The notes under the pieces were generated by a model that made no database searches, was not told the origin of the DNA, and saw nothing but the letters and a program-made list of their open reading frames with translations. From NCBI GenBank assembly GCA_039197885.1, contig JBCCTY010000026.1:1-24906 (forward strand): 24,906 nt of DNA. Direction: 5' to 3'. A program made the position numbers and the translations under genes. The DNA comes from JBCBSZ01 sp039197885 (GTDB taxonomy: Bacteria; Actinomycetota; Acidimicrobiia; Acidimicrobiales; Poriferisodalaceae). Of this stretch, positions 1 through 6,494 are shown piece after piece. How positions within the stretch are numbered: the stretch's first letter is position 1; each line of letters opens with the position of its first letter.

Positions 1-3
1 CAT
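1..3 (-). other. Candidate start codon of the gene downstream of dciA (gyrB expected)
   Basis: On the minus strand the window ends in an ATG, preceded by an AGGA about 9 nt upstream (bases 13-16). In many actinobacteria gyrB follows dnaA-dnaN-recF-dciA, so this could be the gyrB initiation codon. None of the coding sequence is inside the window, so the assignment rests only on gene order and the ribosome-binding-site-like tetramer. Confidence 0.3.
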
Positions 4-39
4 GGCTGCCGGTCCTGCGTCCCGTCACCTGGTCCGTGT

Positions 40-61
40 ACCCCCCTACGAGACCGGGGGT
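40..61 (-). other. Short GC stem-loop in the gap after dciA
   Basis: ACCCCC at 40-45 can pair with GGGGGT at 56-61 around a 10-nt loop. No U-tract follows, so it is at most a weak hairpin between dciA and the next gene. Confidence 0.3.
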
Positions 62-79
62 CGGACTGCGCAGACGGGC

Positions 80-99
80 GCCTGGCAGCCCTCCCAGGC
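80..99 (-). terminator. Stem-loop immediately after the dciA stop
   Basis: GCCTGG at 80-85 is perfectly complementary to CCAGGC at 94-99, with an 8-nt loop. It begins 2 nt past the dciA stop codon in the direction of transcription. No T-rich tail is present, so this is a terminator-like or pausing hairpin rather than a textbook intrinsic terminator. Confidence 0.3.
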
Positions 100-101
100 T
101 A

Positions 102-446
102 TCAGCCCGAACCGCTCCCCCGGTGGGACCGACCGGCCACCCGGACGCGGACCGCGGTGACGGCATCGGCGCCGAGGTGCTCGCACAGCCGCTCGACCAG
201 CTGGCGCTCGAGGTGGCGCAGCTGGGTGGCCCAGCCCGGCTCGGTCACCTCGAGGAGGAGGACGCCGTCGCGCAGGGCCACGGGCGTCGCGTGGGCCGAC
301 ACCACGGGACCCGCGACCTCGGTCCAGTGGGCGAACACACCACGGAGGTGCGACGACGGCGCCATGCCGAGGCGCCCTGCCACGGCGTCGAGCGCCGACG
401 ACAGCGGCCGTGGGTCGCGATCGGCCGGATCCTGGGGCCGCTTCAC
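102..446 (-). CDS. dciA: DciA/DUF721-family protein, predicted replicative helicase loader or operator
   Basis: The 114-residue product has the DUF721 core from about residue 20 to 100: a W-x-x-V-A-G-P-V motif (FAHWTEVAGPVV), then HATPVALRDGVLLLEV and the WATQLRHLE motif. This fold is the DciA family, the ancestral bacterial loader of DnaB helicase; in M. tuberculosis the equivalent gene (Rv0004) also follows recF. I chose the GTG at 446 because it sits 13 nt after the recF stop and has AGGA 7 nt upstream; the reading frame is open further upstream but only inside recF. At 114 aa it is shorter than the mycobacterial protein, lacking most of its N-terminal extension. It is probably co-transcribed with dnaN and recF. 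The family call is secure; the helicase-loading role comes from studied family members. Confidence 0.85.
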   Translation of the reverse strand: MKRPQDPADRDPRPLSSALDAVAGRLGMAPSSHLRGVFAHWTEVAGPVVSAHATPVALRDGVLLLEVTEPGWATQLRHLERQLVERLCEHLGADAVTAVRVRVAGRSHRGSGSG

Positions 447-459
447 GACCGGGTCCTGG

Positions 460-1563
460 TCACGCCGCCGCCACCGAGCGCTCGACGACGCGCCCGCCGT
501 CGATCCGCAACGTCGCCGCCGGAGCGATGCCCTCGGGGATCGGCCCGGCCGTCGACAGCAGCACCTGCGCATCGGGCAGGTGCGACAGCAGGGCCCGGGA
601 GCGGCGGGGATCGAGCTCGGACAGCACGTCGTCGAGCAACACCACCGGCGGTGTGCCGGTCCGCTCACCCACGAGCTCGTGACCGGCGAGGCGGAGCGCC
701 AGGGCGAGGGAGCGCTGCTCACCCTGCGACGCGTGGGTCCGCGACGGCATGGCATCGAGGTCGATGTCGAGATCGTCGCGATGGGGACCGACCAGGCTCA
801 CGCCCCGACGCAGCTCGTCGCGTCGGATCCGGGCCAGCACCTCGGCGAGACCCTCCTCGAGCCAGTCGGGCGCGTAGGTCAGCCCCACCTCGGGCGGTGG
901 GCCGGTCCGATCGTCGACCAGCGACCGGTAGGCGCGGGCGACGCGGGGGCCCAGCTCGGCAGTGATGGCGGCCCGCCGGCGGGCCAGCTCGGTCCCGAGC
1001 TCGACGAGCTGGGCATCCCACACGTCGAGCGTGGTCAACGCGTCGTCGTCGGCCCGAGGACCGGCCTGCTTGAGCAACGTCGAGCGCTGCTTGAGCACAC
1101 GGTCGAGGCTGCGGCGCAGCTCGTCGTTGCGGGGCTGGCACGCGACCAGCAGGTCGTCGAGGTAGCGACGGCGGCCGGTCGGTGAGCCCTTCACCAGCTC
1201 CAGGTCGTCAGGCCCGAACACCGTCACCCGGAGGAGCCCCAGGAGCTCCCGCGTGCGTTGCAGCGGCTGCCGGTTGAGCTGGGCGCGGGTACGACCCGAC
1301 CCGAGCTCGATCTCGATCAGCGAACGACGGGTCTGCTCGACGACCTCCGCTCGAACGATCGCACGATCGACACCGTCACGGACCAGGGCCTCGGTCGGGG
1401 CACCCCGGAACGACGACAGGGTCGCGCAGACGCCGACCGCCTCGAGCAGGTTGGTCTTGCCCTGGCCGTTGTCACCGATGACGACCACCAGGCCGTCCGG
1501 CAGCTCGACGTCGGTGGCGACGTGGTTCCTCACGTCGGTGAGCCAGAGCCGGGCGACGTGCAC
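460..1563 (-). CDS. recF: DNA replication and repair protein RecF
   Basis: RecF is an SMC-like ABC ATPase that acts with RecO and RecR to load RecA onto gapped DNA. The 367-residue protein shows the Walker A GDNGQGKT (30-37), the ABC signature SQGEQ (279-283), Walker B VVLLDDVLSELD (307-318) and the family motif GPHRDDL (259-265). Its length matches the usual 360-380 aa. The start is a GTG at 1563, giving the expected family N-terminus (basic residue, then L-T-D-x-R-N). It lies 15 nt after the dnaN stop and has only a weak GGA upstream, so translation may depend on coupling to dnaN. Nothing is truncated or frameshifted. Confidence 0.97.
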   Translation of the reverse strand: MHVARLWLTDVRNHVATDVELPDGLVVVIGDNGQGKTNLLEAVGVCATLSSFRGAPTEALVRDGVDRAIVRAEVVEQTRRSLIEIELGSGRTRAQLNRQPLQRTRELLGLLRVTVFGPDDLELVKGSPTGRRRYLDDLLVACQPRNDELRRSLDRVLKQRSTLLKQAGPRADDDALTTLDVWDAQLVELGTELARRRAAITAELGPRVARAYRSLVDDRTGPPPEVGLTYAPDWLEEGLAEVLARIRRDELRRGVSLVGPHRDDLDIDLDAMPSRTHASQGEQRSLALALRLAGHELVGERTGTPPVVLLDDVLSELDPRRSRALLSHLPDAQVLLSTAGPIPEGIAPAATLRIDGGRVVERSVAAA

Positions 1564-1578
1564 CTCGTACCGGTTCCG

Positions 1579-2670
1579 CTACGAGACGCGGACTGGCATC
1601 AGCAGGTAGAGGAAGTCGGGGTCGCTGCCCCGCAGCACCACCGGCTTGAGCGCGTCGCGCGTCTGGACCTTCACCTCGTCGCCGTCGAGGGCCTCGACCC
1701 CGTCGAGGAGGTACTCGGGGTTGAACGCCACGACGAGGTCCTCACCCTGGTAGCTGGCGTCGAGCGATTCGTGGGCCTGCCCGACGTCCTGGGTGATCGC
1801 CGTGAGATCGATCGAGTCGGCCTGCTGACCGACCCGGACCGGGGTCGCCTCGCGAGCGAGCAGGCGGACGCGACGCACGGCGTCGAGCAGTGGCTCCCGC
1901 CCGACCGAGAGCTCGTTGGGGTAGTCGGTCGGCACCAGCTGGCGGTAGTTCGGGAACTCGCCCTCGATGAGGCGGGTCGAGAGCTCGACGCCCTCCAGCA
2001 CGAACGCCACCTCGCGGTCGCCGAGGATGAGCCCGACCTCCTCGGCGTCGCCCAGCACCCGGACCAACTCGCTCAGGGCACGACCCGGCACCAGCACCTG
2101 CTGGCCCTCCGACAGCACGCTCGTGCCAGGCAGGTCGCGCACCGCGAGGCGGTAGGAGTCGGTGGCGACCAGGCGGAGCCCGCCCGGCTCGGCCTGGAAG
2201 AGCACGCCGGTCAGCGTCGGGCGCGAGTCGTCCTTCGACGCGGCTCGGACGACCTGGGACAGGCCGCCGGCCAGCTGCTCGGCGGGCACGACCACCGGCT
2301 CGCCGTCGACCTCGCCGACCTGGGGGTAGTCGTCGACCGAGAGCAGACGCACCGCGAACTCGGATCGACCCGAGCTGATCCGGGCCTCCTCGTCGTCGAC
2401 CTCGACGGTGACGGCGCCGGGCTCGAGCGCTCGGATGATGTCCGACGCCAGCCGCGCCGGCAGCACGGCCCGGCCGTCGGACTGGCCGTCGACACCGATT
2501 CGCACCCGGATGGTCATGTCGAGATCGGTGCCGGTCAGCGTGAGGTCGTCACCGCTCAGCTCGACGAGCGCGCCGGACAGGACCGGCAGGGCACTCCCCC
2601 GACCCGACACCGCTCGTCCCACGGCCGAGATCGCCTCGACCAGACCGTCTCGCTCGCACCGGAACTTCAC
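1579..2670 (-). CDS. dnaN: DNA polymerase III beta subunit (sliding clamp)
   Basis: This is the ring-shaped clamp that tethers DNA polymerase III to the template and serves as the landing pad for many replication and repair proteins. The 363-residue product covers all three clamp domains. Recognisable are the N-terminal MKFRCERDGLVEAI, the SDYRL-type motif (ATDSYRLAVRDL), FNPEYLLDGVEAL near the end, and the C-terminal MPVRVS, equivalent to the MPMRL end of the E. coli clamp that shapes the binding pocket. The start is a GTG with GGGAG 6 nt upstream. The gene is the first downstream of the putative oriC and leads a dnaN-recF-dciA run with gaps of 15 and 13 nt. Confidence 0.97.
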   Translation of the reverse strand: MKFRCERDGLVEAISAVGRAVSGRGSALPVLSGALVELSGDDLTLTGTDLDMTIRVRIGVDGQSDGRAVLPARLASDIIRALEPGAVTVEVDDEEARISSGRSEFAVRLLSVDDYPQVGEVDGEPVVVPAEQLAGGLSQVVRAASKDDSRPTLTGVLFQAEPGGLRLVATDSYRLAVRDLPGTSVLSEGQQVLVPGRALSELVRVLGDAEEVGLILGDREVAFVLEGVELSTRLIEGEFPNYRQLVPTDYPNELSVGREPLLDAVRRVRLLAREATPVRVGQQADSIDLTAITQDVGQAHESLDASYQGEDLVVAFNPEYLLDGVEALDGDEVKVQTRDALKPVVLRGSDPDFLYLLMPVRVS

Positions 2671-2720
2671 GTGCGCTCCCGTACCTCGTCGTCACGGACC
2701 GACCGGAGTGCCGGCCCCCT

Positions 2721-2767
2721 CTTGTTGTTCTGTTCTCTTGAAGGAAATTCTGATGATGACACTAAGC
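2721..2767. other. AT-rich patch, candidate DNA unwinding element
   Basis: Hand counting gives 29 A/T in 47 bases (about 62%), whereas the surrounding DNA is roughly two-thirds or more G/C. The patch is pyrimidine-rich (CTTGTTGTTCTGTTCTCTTG), then purine-rich. It ends 2 nt before the first DnaA-box-like 9-mer at 2770, the usual arrangement of an unwinding element beside DnaA sites. Confidence 0.55.
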
Positions 2768-2769
2768 CC

Positions 2770-2796
2770 TGTGGATCCTGTGGACACGGTGGATCA
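2770..2796. promoter_or_regulatory. Three abutting DnaA-box-like 9-mers
   Basis: Three 9-mers follow one another without spacer, all in the same orientation: TGTGGATCC (2770-2778), TGTGGACAC (2779-2787) and GGTGGATCA (2788-2796). Read on the minus strand they match TTATCCACA or TTGTCCACA at 7, 8 and 7 of 9 positions. A 9-bp head-to-tail register is unusual for DnaA boxes, which are normally spaced further apart. Confidence 0.5.
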
Positions 2797-2846
2797 CCCA
2801 GGTCAGAGCGTCGCGGCCGTCCACCGGTGATTCCTCGCCGCGGTGG

Positions 2847-2919
2847 TTCTCCACGGGAGCTCGTCCGGCGCGCCCACAGGTCGGCGAGGCGTCCACGTCG
2901 CGCGCACCGGTGCTCCACA
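2847..2919 (+). promoter_or_regulatory. Degenerate DnaA-box-like sites in oriC
   Basis: Weaker candidates in the opposite orientation are TTCTCCACG (2847-2855, 7 of 9), GCGTCCACG (2889-2897, 6 of 9) and TGCTCCACA (2911-2919, 7 of 9). Each keeps the TCCAC core. Individually they are poor; only their clustering beside the AT-rich patch supports them. Confidence 0.35.
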
Positions 2920-2995
2920 CGGCGCGTCCACCGGTCGTGCACAGGACGGCGGGGCGCGTGGGTCCGGTTGGTGCTCGCCGTGGGCTGCAGCGGGG

Positions 2996-4375
2996 TCACC
3001 GGCCTCGGATCTGTTGGATCAGCGACGAGACCTGCTCGTAGGTCTCGCGGTCCTCGCCGATCAGCTTCGTGATCTTGTCGACGGCGTGCATGACCGTCGT
3101 GTGGTCGCGCCCGCCGAACTCCCGCCCGATCTGGGGGTAGGAGAGGTCGGTCAGCTCGCGACACAGGTACATGGAGATCTGCCTGGCGTTCACGAGTGCC
3201 CGGTGGCGCTGCTTGCCGCAGAGCTCCTCTTCGGGGAAGCCGAAGTAGTCGGTGGTGACCTCGATGATGTTGGCCACGGTGATCGGCCGGGGCTGGGTGT
3301 CGACGATGTCGCCGAGCACGCGGCGGGCGAGATCGAGCCCGAGGATCTCGTCGTTGAGGCTCGCGTAGGCCGCGACCCGGATCAACGTGCCCTCGAGCTC
3401 GCGGATGTTGCTCGTGACGTGGCTGGCGATGAACTCCAGGACGTCGTCGGGCGCCGGGGTCCGGTCGATCTCGGCCTTCTTCCGGAGGATCGCGATGCGG
3501 GTCTCGAGGTCGGGCGGCTGGATGTCGGTCATCAGGCCCCACTCGAACCGGCTGCGCAGCCGCTCCTCGAGCGTGGCGATGGCGCGGGGCGGTCGGTCCG
3601 AGGAGAGCACGATCTGGCGGCCGGCACCGTGCAGGGAGTTGAACGTGTGGAAGAACTCCTCCTGGAGACCTTCCTTGCCCTCCATGAACTGGATGTCGTC
3701 GACGAGGAGGATGTCGGCCTCGCGGAAGCGACGTTTGAACGCTCCGGTCGCGCTGGTGCGGATGGCCTCGACGTACTCGTTGAGGAACGCTTCGGTCGAG
3801 ACGTAGCGGACCTCGGCGTGCGGGTTCGTCTGGTGCACGTAGTGGGCGATCCCGTGCAGGAGGTGGGTCTTGCCCAATCCTGCCCCGCCGTGCACGAACA
3901 GCGGGTTGTAGGACCGGGCGGGTGTCTCGGCGACGGCCAGCGCTGCGGCGTGGGCGAAGCGGTTCGAGGCACCGGTGACGAAGTTCTCAAAGGTGTACCG
4001 GGCATCGAGGCCGGCGACCGGTGCCCGGTCGACGGTCGGCTCGATCACCGAGGCGGGGTGGTCGAGGTCACGTGTGGCGGTGTCGACGATGCGGGGATCG
4101 GGAACCGCCTCGAGCGTGGGCACCCGGTCGTGGACCTCGACGTGGACCTCGGCGTCGGGGCGGCCGACCATCTCGCGCAGTTCGCCGGTGACCCGGCCGA
4201 GGTGACGCTGCTCGAAGCGCTCCTTGAGGATCCAGTTCTCGACGGCGAGCGTGAGCTTGCGGCCGTCGAAGGCGGCGGCGTGCACGTCCTGGAAGGAGGT
4301 CAGCCACGATGCCTCGGACACCTGCTCCCGGACACGGGCGCAGAGGGTGCTCCAGAGCGCTCCGGCGTCGGTCAC
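2996..4375 (-). CDS. dnaA: Chromosomal replication initiator protein DnaA
   Basis: DnaA is the AAA+ ATPase that binds 9-mer boxes at oriC, melts the origin and recruits helicase. The 459-residue product has the N-terminal domain I (1-80), a short linker, the AAA+ domain with Walker A GGAGLGKT (163-170) and Walker B ILLVDDIQF (222-230), and the C-terminal DNA-binding signature GGRDHTTVMHA (421-431). The linker is much shorter than in Streptomyces. The frame is open back to 4492, but that start would place the upstream DnaA boxes inside the gene. Two GTG codons remain: 4381, only 3 nt from a GGGAGG, and 4375, 9 nt from it. I prefer 4375 for spacing. Expression is likely autoregulated through the boxes at 4445-4478. 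Confidence 0.95.
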   Translation of the reverse strand: MTDAGALWSTLCARVREQVSEASWLTSFQDVHAAAFDGRKLTLAVENWILKERFEQRHLGRVTGELREMVGRPDAEVHVEVHDRVPTLEAVPDPRIVDTATRDLDHPASVIEPTVDRAPVAGLDARYTFENFVTGASNRFAHAAALAVAETPARSYNPLFVHGGAGLGKTHLLHGIAHYVHQTNPHAEVRYVSTEAFLNEYVEAIRTSATGAFKRRFREADILLVDDIQFMEGKEGLQEEFFHTFNSLHGAGRQIVLSSDRPPRAIATLEERLRSRFEWGLMTDIQPPDLETRIAILRKKAEIDRTPAPDDVLEFIASHVTSNIRELEGTLIRVAAYASLNDEILGLDLARRVLGDIVDTQPRPITVANIIEVTTDYFGFPEEELCGKQRHRALVNARQISMYLCRELTDLSYPQIGREFGGRDHTTVMHAVDKITKLIGEDRETYEQVSSLIQQIRGR

Positions 4376-4444
4376 GGGCACTCGCCTCCCAGTGGTCTCG
4401 GACGCGTCGCCGGCGCGACACGGTGCAGATCTCTCCGGGCAGGA

Positions 4445-4478
4445 TTGTCCACAGACTTCTCCACAGATGTGTGGACAA
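4445..4478. promoter_or_regulatory. DnaA box cluster upstream of dnaA
   Basis: TTGTCCACA at 4445-4453 is a perfect actinobacterial DnaA box, TTCTCCACA at 4457-4465 matches 8 of 9, and TGTGGACAA at 4470-4478 is a perfect box in the opposite orientation. All three fit in 34 bp, about 70-100 bp upstream of the dnaA start. They are better than any box in the dnaA-dnaN gap. The position suits autorepression of dnaA; a role in a bipartite origin is possible. Confidence 0.8.
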
Positions 4479-4548
4479 CGGGGGGACGGCACGCGTCGAC
4501 TGCCCGAGGGGCAGGTCCGGAGCCGTTCCCCTGACGCCGGAATCGGGC

Positions 4549-4554
4549 ACCGTA
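4549..4554 (-). promoter_or_regulatory. Weak candidate -10 box for dnaA
   Basis: TACGGT on the minus strand fits the actinobacterial TANNNT pattern. Transcription from it would cross the DnaA boxes before reaching dnaA, which would allow bound DnaA to block elongation. No good -35 is visible, so this is tentative. Confidence 0.25.
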
Positions 4555-4575
4555 GCAGCGTTGCCCGGCACCTCG

Positions 4576-4589
4576 CACACGAACGTGTG
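4576..4589. repeat. Perfect 6-bp inverted repeat between dnaA and rpmH
   Basis: CACACG (4576-4581) and CGTGTG (4584-4589) form a perfect dyad around AA. It lies in the gap between the divergently transcribed dnaA and rpmH, at the place where a -35 for the candidate dnaA -10 would fall, so it may be an operator. Confidence 0.4.
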
Positions 4590-4597
4590 TACCGTCG

Positions 4598-4623
4598 ATC
4601 GCCCGGTTCGTCGACCGGGCGAT
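4598..4623. repeat. Perfect 10-bp inverted repeat overlapping the rpmH promoter
   Basis: ATCGCCCGGT (4598-4607) and ACCGGGCGAT (4614-4623) are exact reverse complements separated by TCGTCG. The right arm ends on the first base of the candidate rpmH -35 (4623). As DNA this is a plausible operator; if transcribed on the minus strand it would form a strong hairpin in a long dnaA leader. No T-tract follows, so a terminator is less likely. Confidence 0.5.
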
Positions 4624-4652
4624 TGCCGCTTTCGGCGCCGAACCTCTAGCGT
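4623..4652 (+). promoter_or_regulatory. Candidate promoter of the rpmH operon
   Basis: TTGCCG (4623-4628) and TAGCGT (4647-4652) are separated by 18 bp and resemble a primary sigma factor promoter. Transcription would start near 4659, leaving a leader of about 107 nt before rpmH. The remaining gap (4653-4746) shows no other motif I recognise. Confidence 0.45.
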
Positions 4653-4765
4653 GGGGCGTTGGTTCCAGGCGTCGTGCCTCGCGCCGGGCGGGTCATGCGC
4701 GTCCACGTGCTGTCCCCCCGATGCCGTTCGCGAGCCGAGAAGAACGATGCCGGAGGAGGACTTCG

Positions 4766-4900
4766 ATGAAGCGTACGTACCAGCCCAACACCCGCCGACG
4801 CGCCCGCAAGCACGGCTTCCGGCGCCGGATGCGCACCAAGGCCGGCCGAGCCGTCATCCAGGCTCGCCGCCGCCGGGGCCGTCAGCGTCTGTCGGCCTGA
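4766..4900 (+). CDS. rpmH: 50S ribosomal protein L34
   Basis: The 44-residue, strongly basic product begins MKRTYQPNTRRRARKHGF and ends RRRRGRQRLSA, the complete L34 signature at its usual length. L34 is a structural protein of the large ribosomal subunit. The ATG follows a very strong purine-rich ribosome binding site, GGAGGAGGA (4752-4760). It heads the plus-strand rpmH-rnpA-yidD-yidC-jag-rsmG run, diverging from dnaA as in most bacteria. Its whole length may be embedded in a second frame of rnpA (see rnpA). Confidence 0.97.
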   Translation: MKRTYQPNTRRRARKHGFRRRMRTKAGRAVIQARRRRGRQRLSA

Positions 4901-5223
4901 TCGACCGCCTCCGTCTCCGCCGAGAGTTCGAGCGGGTCCGTCGTGACGGTCGCACGGTTCGTTCCGGACCGATCGCTGTCCGCTTCGTCGCTGATGAAGC
5001 GGTCATTCCGCCGCGCATCGCGTTCGCAACTCCACGCAAGGTGGGGACAGCGGTGAAGCGCAACCTCGTTCGCCGCCGACTCCGCGAGCTCCTCCGCGCC
5101 GCGTCTCCCGCGCCCGGGCTGTACCTGGTGCGGGTGTCGCCGGGTGCGGCCGAGCTGGGACCGGCGGTGCTCGGTGAGCATCTCGGCCGGGTGCTGGATC
5201 GCCTCTCGGGGTCGTCGGCGTGA
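4897..5223 (+). CDS. rnpA: Ribonuclease P protein component
   Basis: RnpA is the protein cofactor of RNase P, which trims the 5' ends of precursor tRNAs. The product contains the family core: LRLRREFERVRRDGRTVRSG near the N-terminus, RIAFATPRKVGTAVKRN and the signature RNLVRRRLRELLR. No ATG, GTG or TTG lies at the family-like start. The coordinates given assume a CTG at 4897 that overlaps the rpmH stop as CTGA, which gives 108 aa, close to family length. The only canonical in-frame start upstream within reason is ATG 4747, which would give 158 aa, with rpmH entirely nested out of frame; Thermus rnpA has that arrangement. The downstream GTGA overlap with yidD suggests translational coupling. 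Identity is secure, the start is not. Confidence 0.85.
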   Translation: MIDRLRLRREFERVRRDGRTVRSGPIAVRFVADEAVIPPRIAFATPRKVGTAVKRNLVRRRLRELLRAASPAPGLYLVRVSPGAAELGPAVLGEHLGRVLDRLSGSSA

Positions 5224-5474
5224 GCGCCGTCGCGTCGACCGCTGCGACCGCGCCCCTCGGGCGGGCCCTCGCCCTGCCGGTGCGGTGGTATCGCCGCCTC
5301 CCCCGCTCACGACCGCCGGTCTGCCGGTTCGCCCCGACCTGCTCGGCCTACACCATCGAGGCGCTCGAGACCCACGGCGTCGTGCGGGGCGGTTGGCTCG
5401 CCACGCGGCGTCTCTGTCGTTGCCATCCCTGGGGGGGCCAGGGCTGGGATCCCGTCCCGTCGAGGAAGGCCTGA
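5220..5474 (+). CDS. yidD: Membrane protein insertion efficiency factor YidD
   Basis: The 84-residue product carries the YidD signature: VRWYRRLPRSRPPVCRFAPT, then CSAYTIEALETHG, and a closing CRCHPWGGQGWDPVP, with conserved cysteines. YidD is a small, peripheral, amphipathic protein that assists insertion of membrane proteins by YidC. The GTG start overlaps the rnpA stop codon (GTGA), so it is likely translated by coupling. It lies 3 nt before the yidC start, the conserved rpmH-rnpA-yidD-yidC order. Confidence 0.95.
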   Translation: MSAVASTAATAPLGRALALPVRWYRRLPRSRPPVCRFAPTCSAYTIEALETHGVVRGGWLATRRLCRCHPWGGQGWDPVPSRKA

Positions 5475-5477
5475 TCC

Positions 5478-6434
5478 ATGTTCGACGCCATCGCGACCGT
5501 GCTCGCGTGGTTCTACGAGCTCTACCACAACTACGCGTTCGCGATCGCGGCGCTCACGTTCGCCATCTTCACGCTGCTGTTCCCGCTGAACCTCAAGGCC
5601 AATCGCTCGATGATGGCCATGCAGGCGTACCAGCCGGAGATGAAGAAGATCCAGCAGCAGTACAAGGACGATCGCCAGAAGCAGCAGGAGGAGCTGCTGA
5701 AGTTCTACCAGGAGCACGGGATCAACCCCTTGGGCGGCTGCCTCCCCCTCCTGATCCAGATGCCGATCTTCCTGGTGCTGTTCCGGGTCATCAGCGGGCT
5801 GACCCGGGGTGATGAGGACGGCACCTTCGATCCCGACTACCTCGACCAGAGCTCCGAGCTCTTCATCGACCTCGACGGCTCGACCGAGATGGTGTCCTTC
5901 GGCGTCAACCTGGCCCGCTCGGCCAACGAGGCCTTGACCAGCACCCCGCTCGAGAGCATCCCCTACCTGGGACTGGTCGCGATCACGGCGTTGATCAGCT
6001 GGTACCAGCAGAAGCAGATGACCTACCGCCAGAAGCAGAGCAACACCCAGATGGTGGGGCCGCAGGCGACGCTGATGAAGATCATCCCGTTCTTCCTGCC
6101 GGTCTTCTCGTTCTTCGTGCCGGCGGCGCTCGTCGTCTACTTCATCGTGTCGGGCCTGTTCCGCATCGGTCAGCAGGGCTACATCCGCTGGTCGAACGAG
6201 CGTCGTGACGCCGAGAAGGCGGCGACCAACGGCAAGGCCAAGGGCACGTCGGGCGGGAAGGGTGGCTCCGGGGGGAAGGGCAAGGGCAACGGCTCGTCGG
6301 GCGGACGGGGCAACAGCGCCGCTGCCGACGCTGGGGCCCAGGGCGATGGCGGCGACGGCCAGAACGGCAACGGCGCGGCCAAGCAGCCCCACCACAAGTC
6401 CCGCCAGTCGGGGAAGCGGAAACGGAAGCGCTGA
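5478..6434 (+). CDS. yidC: Membrane protein insertase YidC
   Basis: YidC inserts and folds membrane proteins alone or with SecYEG. The 318-residue protein begins with a membrane segment at about 19-38. A charged, lysine- and glutamine-rich hairpin (50-78) leads to the conserved INPLGGCLPLLIQMPIF (82-98). Further membrane segments follow at about 93-108, 161-176 and 202-230. There is no large periplasmic domain, as expected outside the Gram-negatives. The last 75 residues (245-318) are a low-complexity Gly/Lys/Asn/Ser tail ending SGKRKRKR, longer than usual and probably ribosome- or RNA-facing. The ATG has AGGAAGG 8 nt upstream. Similar low complexity appears in the adjacent jag product. Confidence 0.95.
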   Translation: MFDAIATVLAWFYELYHNYAFAIAALTFAIFTLLFPLNLKANRSMMAMQAYQPEMKKIQQQYKDDRQKQQEELLKFYQEHGINPLGGCLPLLIQMPIFLVLFRVISGLTRGDEDGTFDPDYLDQSSELFIDLDGSTEMVSFGVNLARSANEALTSTPLESIPYLGLVAITALISWYQQKQMTYRQKQSNTQMVGPQATLMKIIPFFLPVFSFFVPAALVVYFIVSGLFRIGQQGYIRWSNERRDAEKAATNGKAKGTSGGKGGSGGKGKGNGSSGGRGNSAAADAGAQGDGGDGQNGNGAAKQPHHKSRQSGKRKRKR

Positions 6435-6494
6435 CCGGCTCGCTCGAGTCGGACGCGAGGGATCGTCACCAGGGTCGAAGGAGGCCAGAGCAGG

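Larger units (their letters stand above)
2671..2995. other. oriC: Putative chromosomal replication origin (oriC), dnaA-dnaN gap
   Basis: This 325-bp gene-free stretch lies between the dnaA stop and the dnaN GTG, where actinobacterial oriC is normally found. It contains the most AT-rich patch I can see in this GC-rich window (2721-2767) directly beside a run of DnaA-box-like 9-mers (2770-2796), followed toward dnaA by more degenerate TCCAC-containing boxes up to about 2932. It is shorter than the origins of Streptomyces or Mycobacterium and its boxes are weaker than those upstream of dnaA. Placement is supported by synteny and composition; origin activity is inferred. Confidence 0.75.

Noticed and set aside
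2751..2760. TGATGATGA as a DnaA-trio element beside the origin boxes
   Set aside because: Read in either strand in the required 3'-5' sense it gives AGT or ACT triplets, not the GAT/AAT-type trio, so the resemblance is superficial.
1258..3072. Long open frame on the plus strand opposite recF, dnaN and oriC
   Set aside because: It is antisense to three unmistakable genes, runs through the oriC gap, and its composition (Asp/Arg/Glu/Gly-rich) is typical of the spurious frames of high-GC DNA. The same holds for the long frames opposite dnaA (2843-4534) and murJ (15697-17187).
4376..4492. Longer DnaA starting at 4492
   Set aside because: The extra residues are Cys/Pro/Arg-rich, do not resemble DnaA domain I, and would place three DnaA boxes inside the coding sequence. 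GTG 4375 has a well-spaced GGGAGG.
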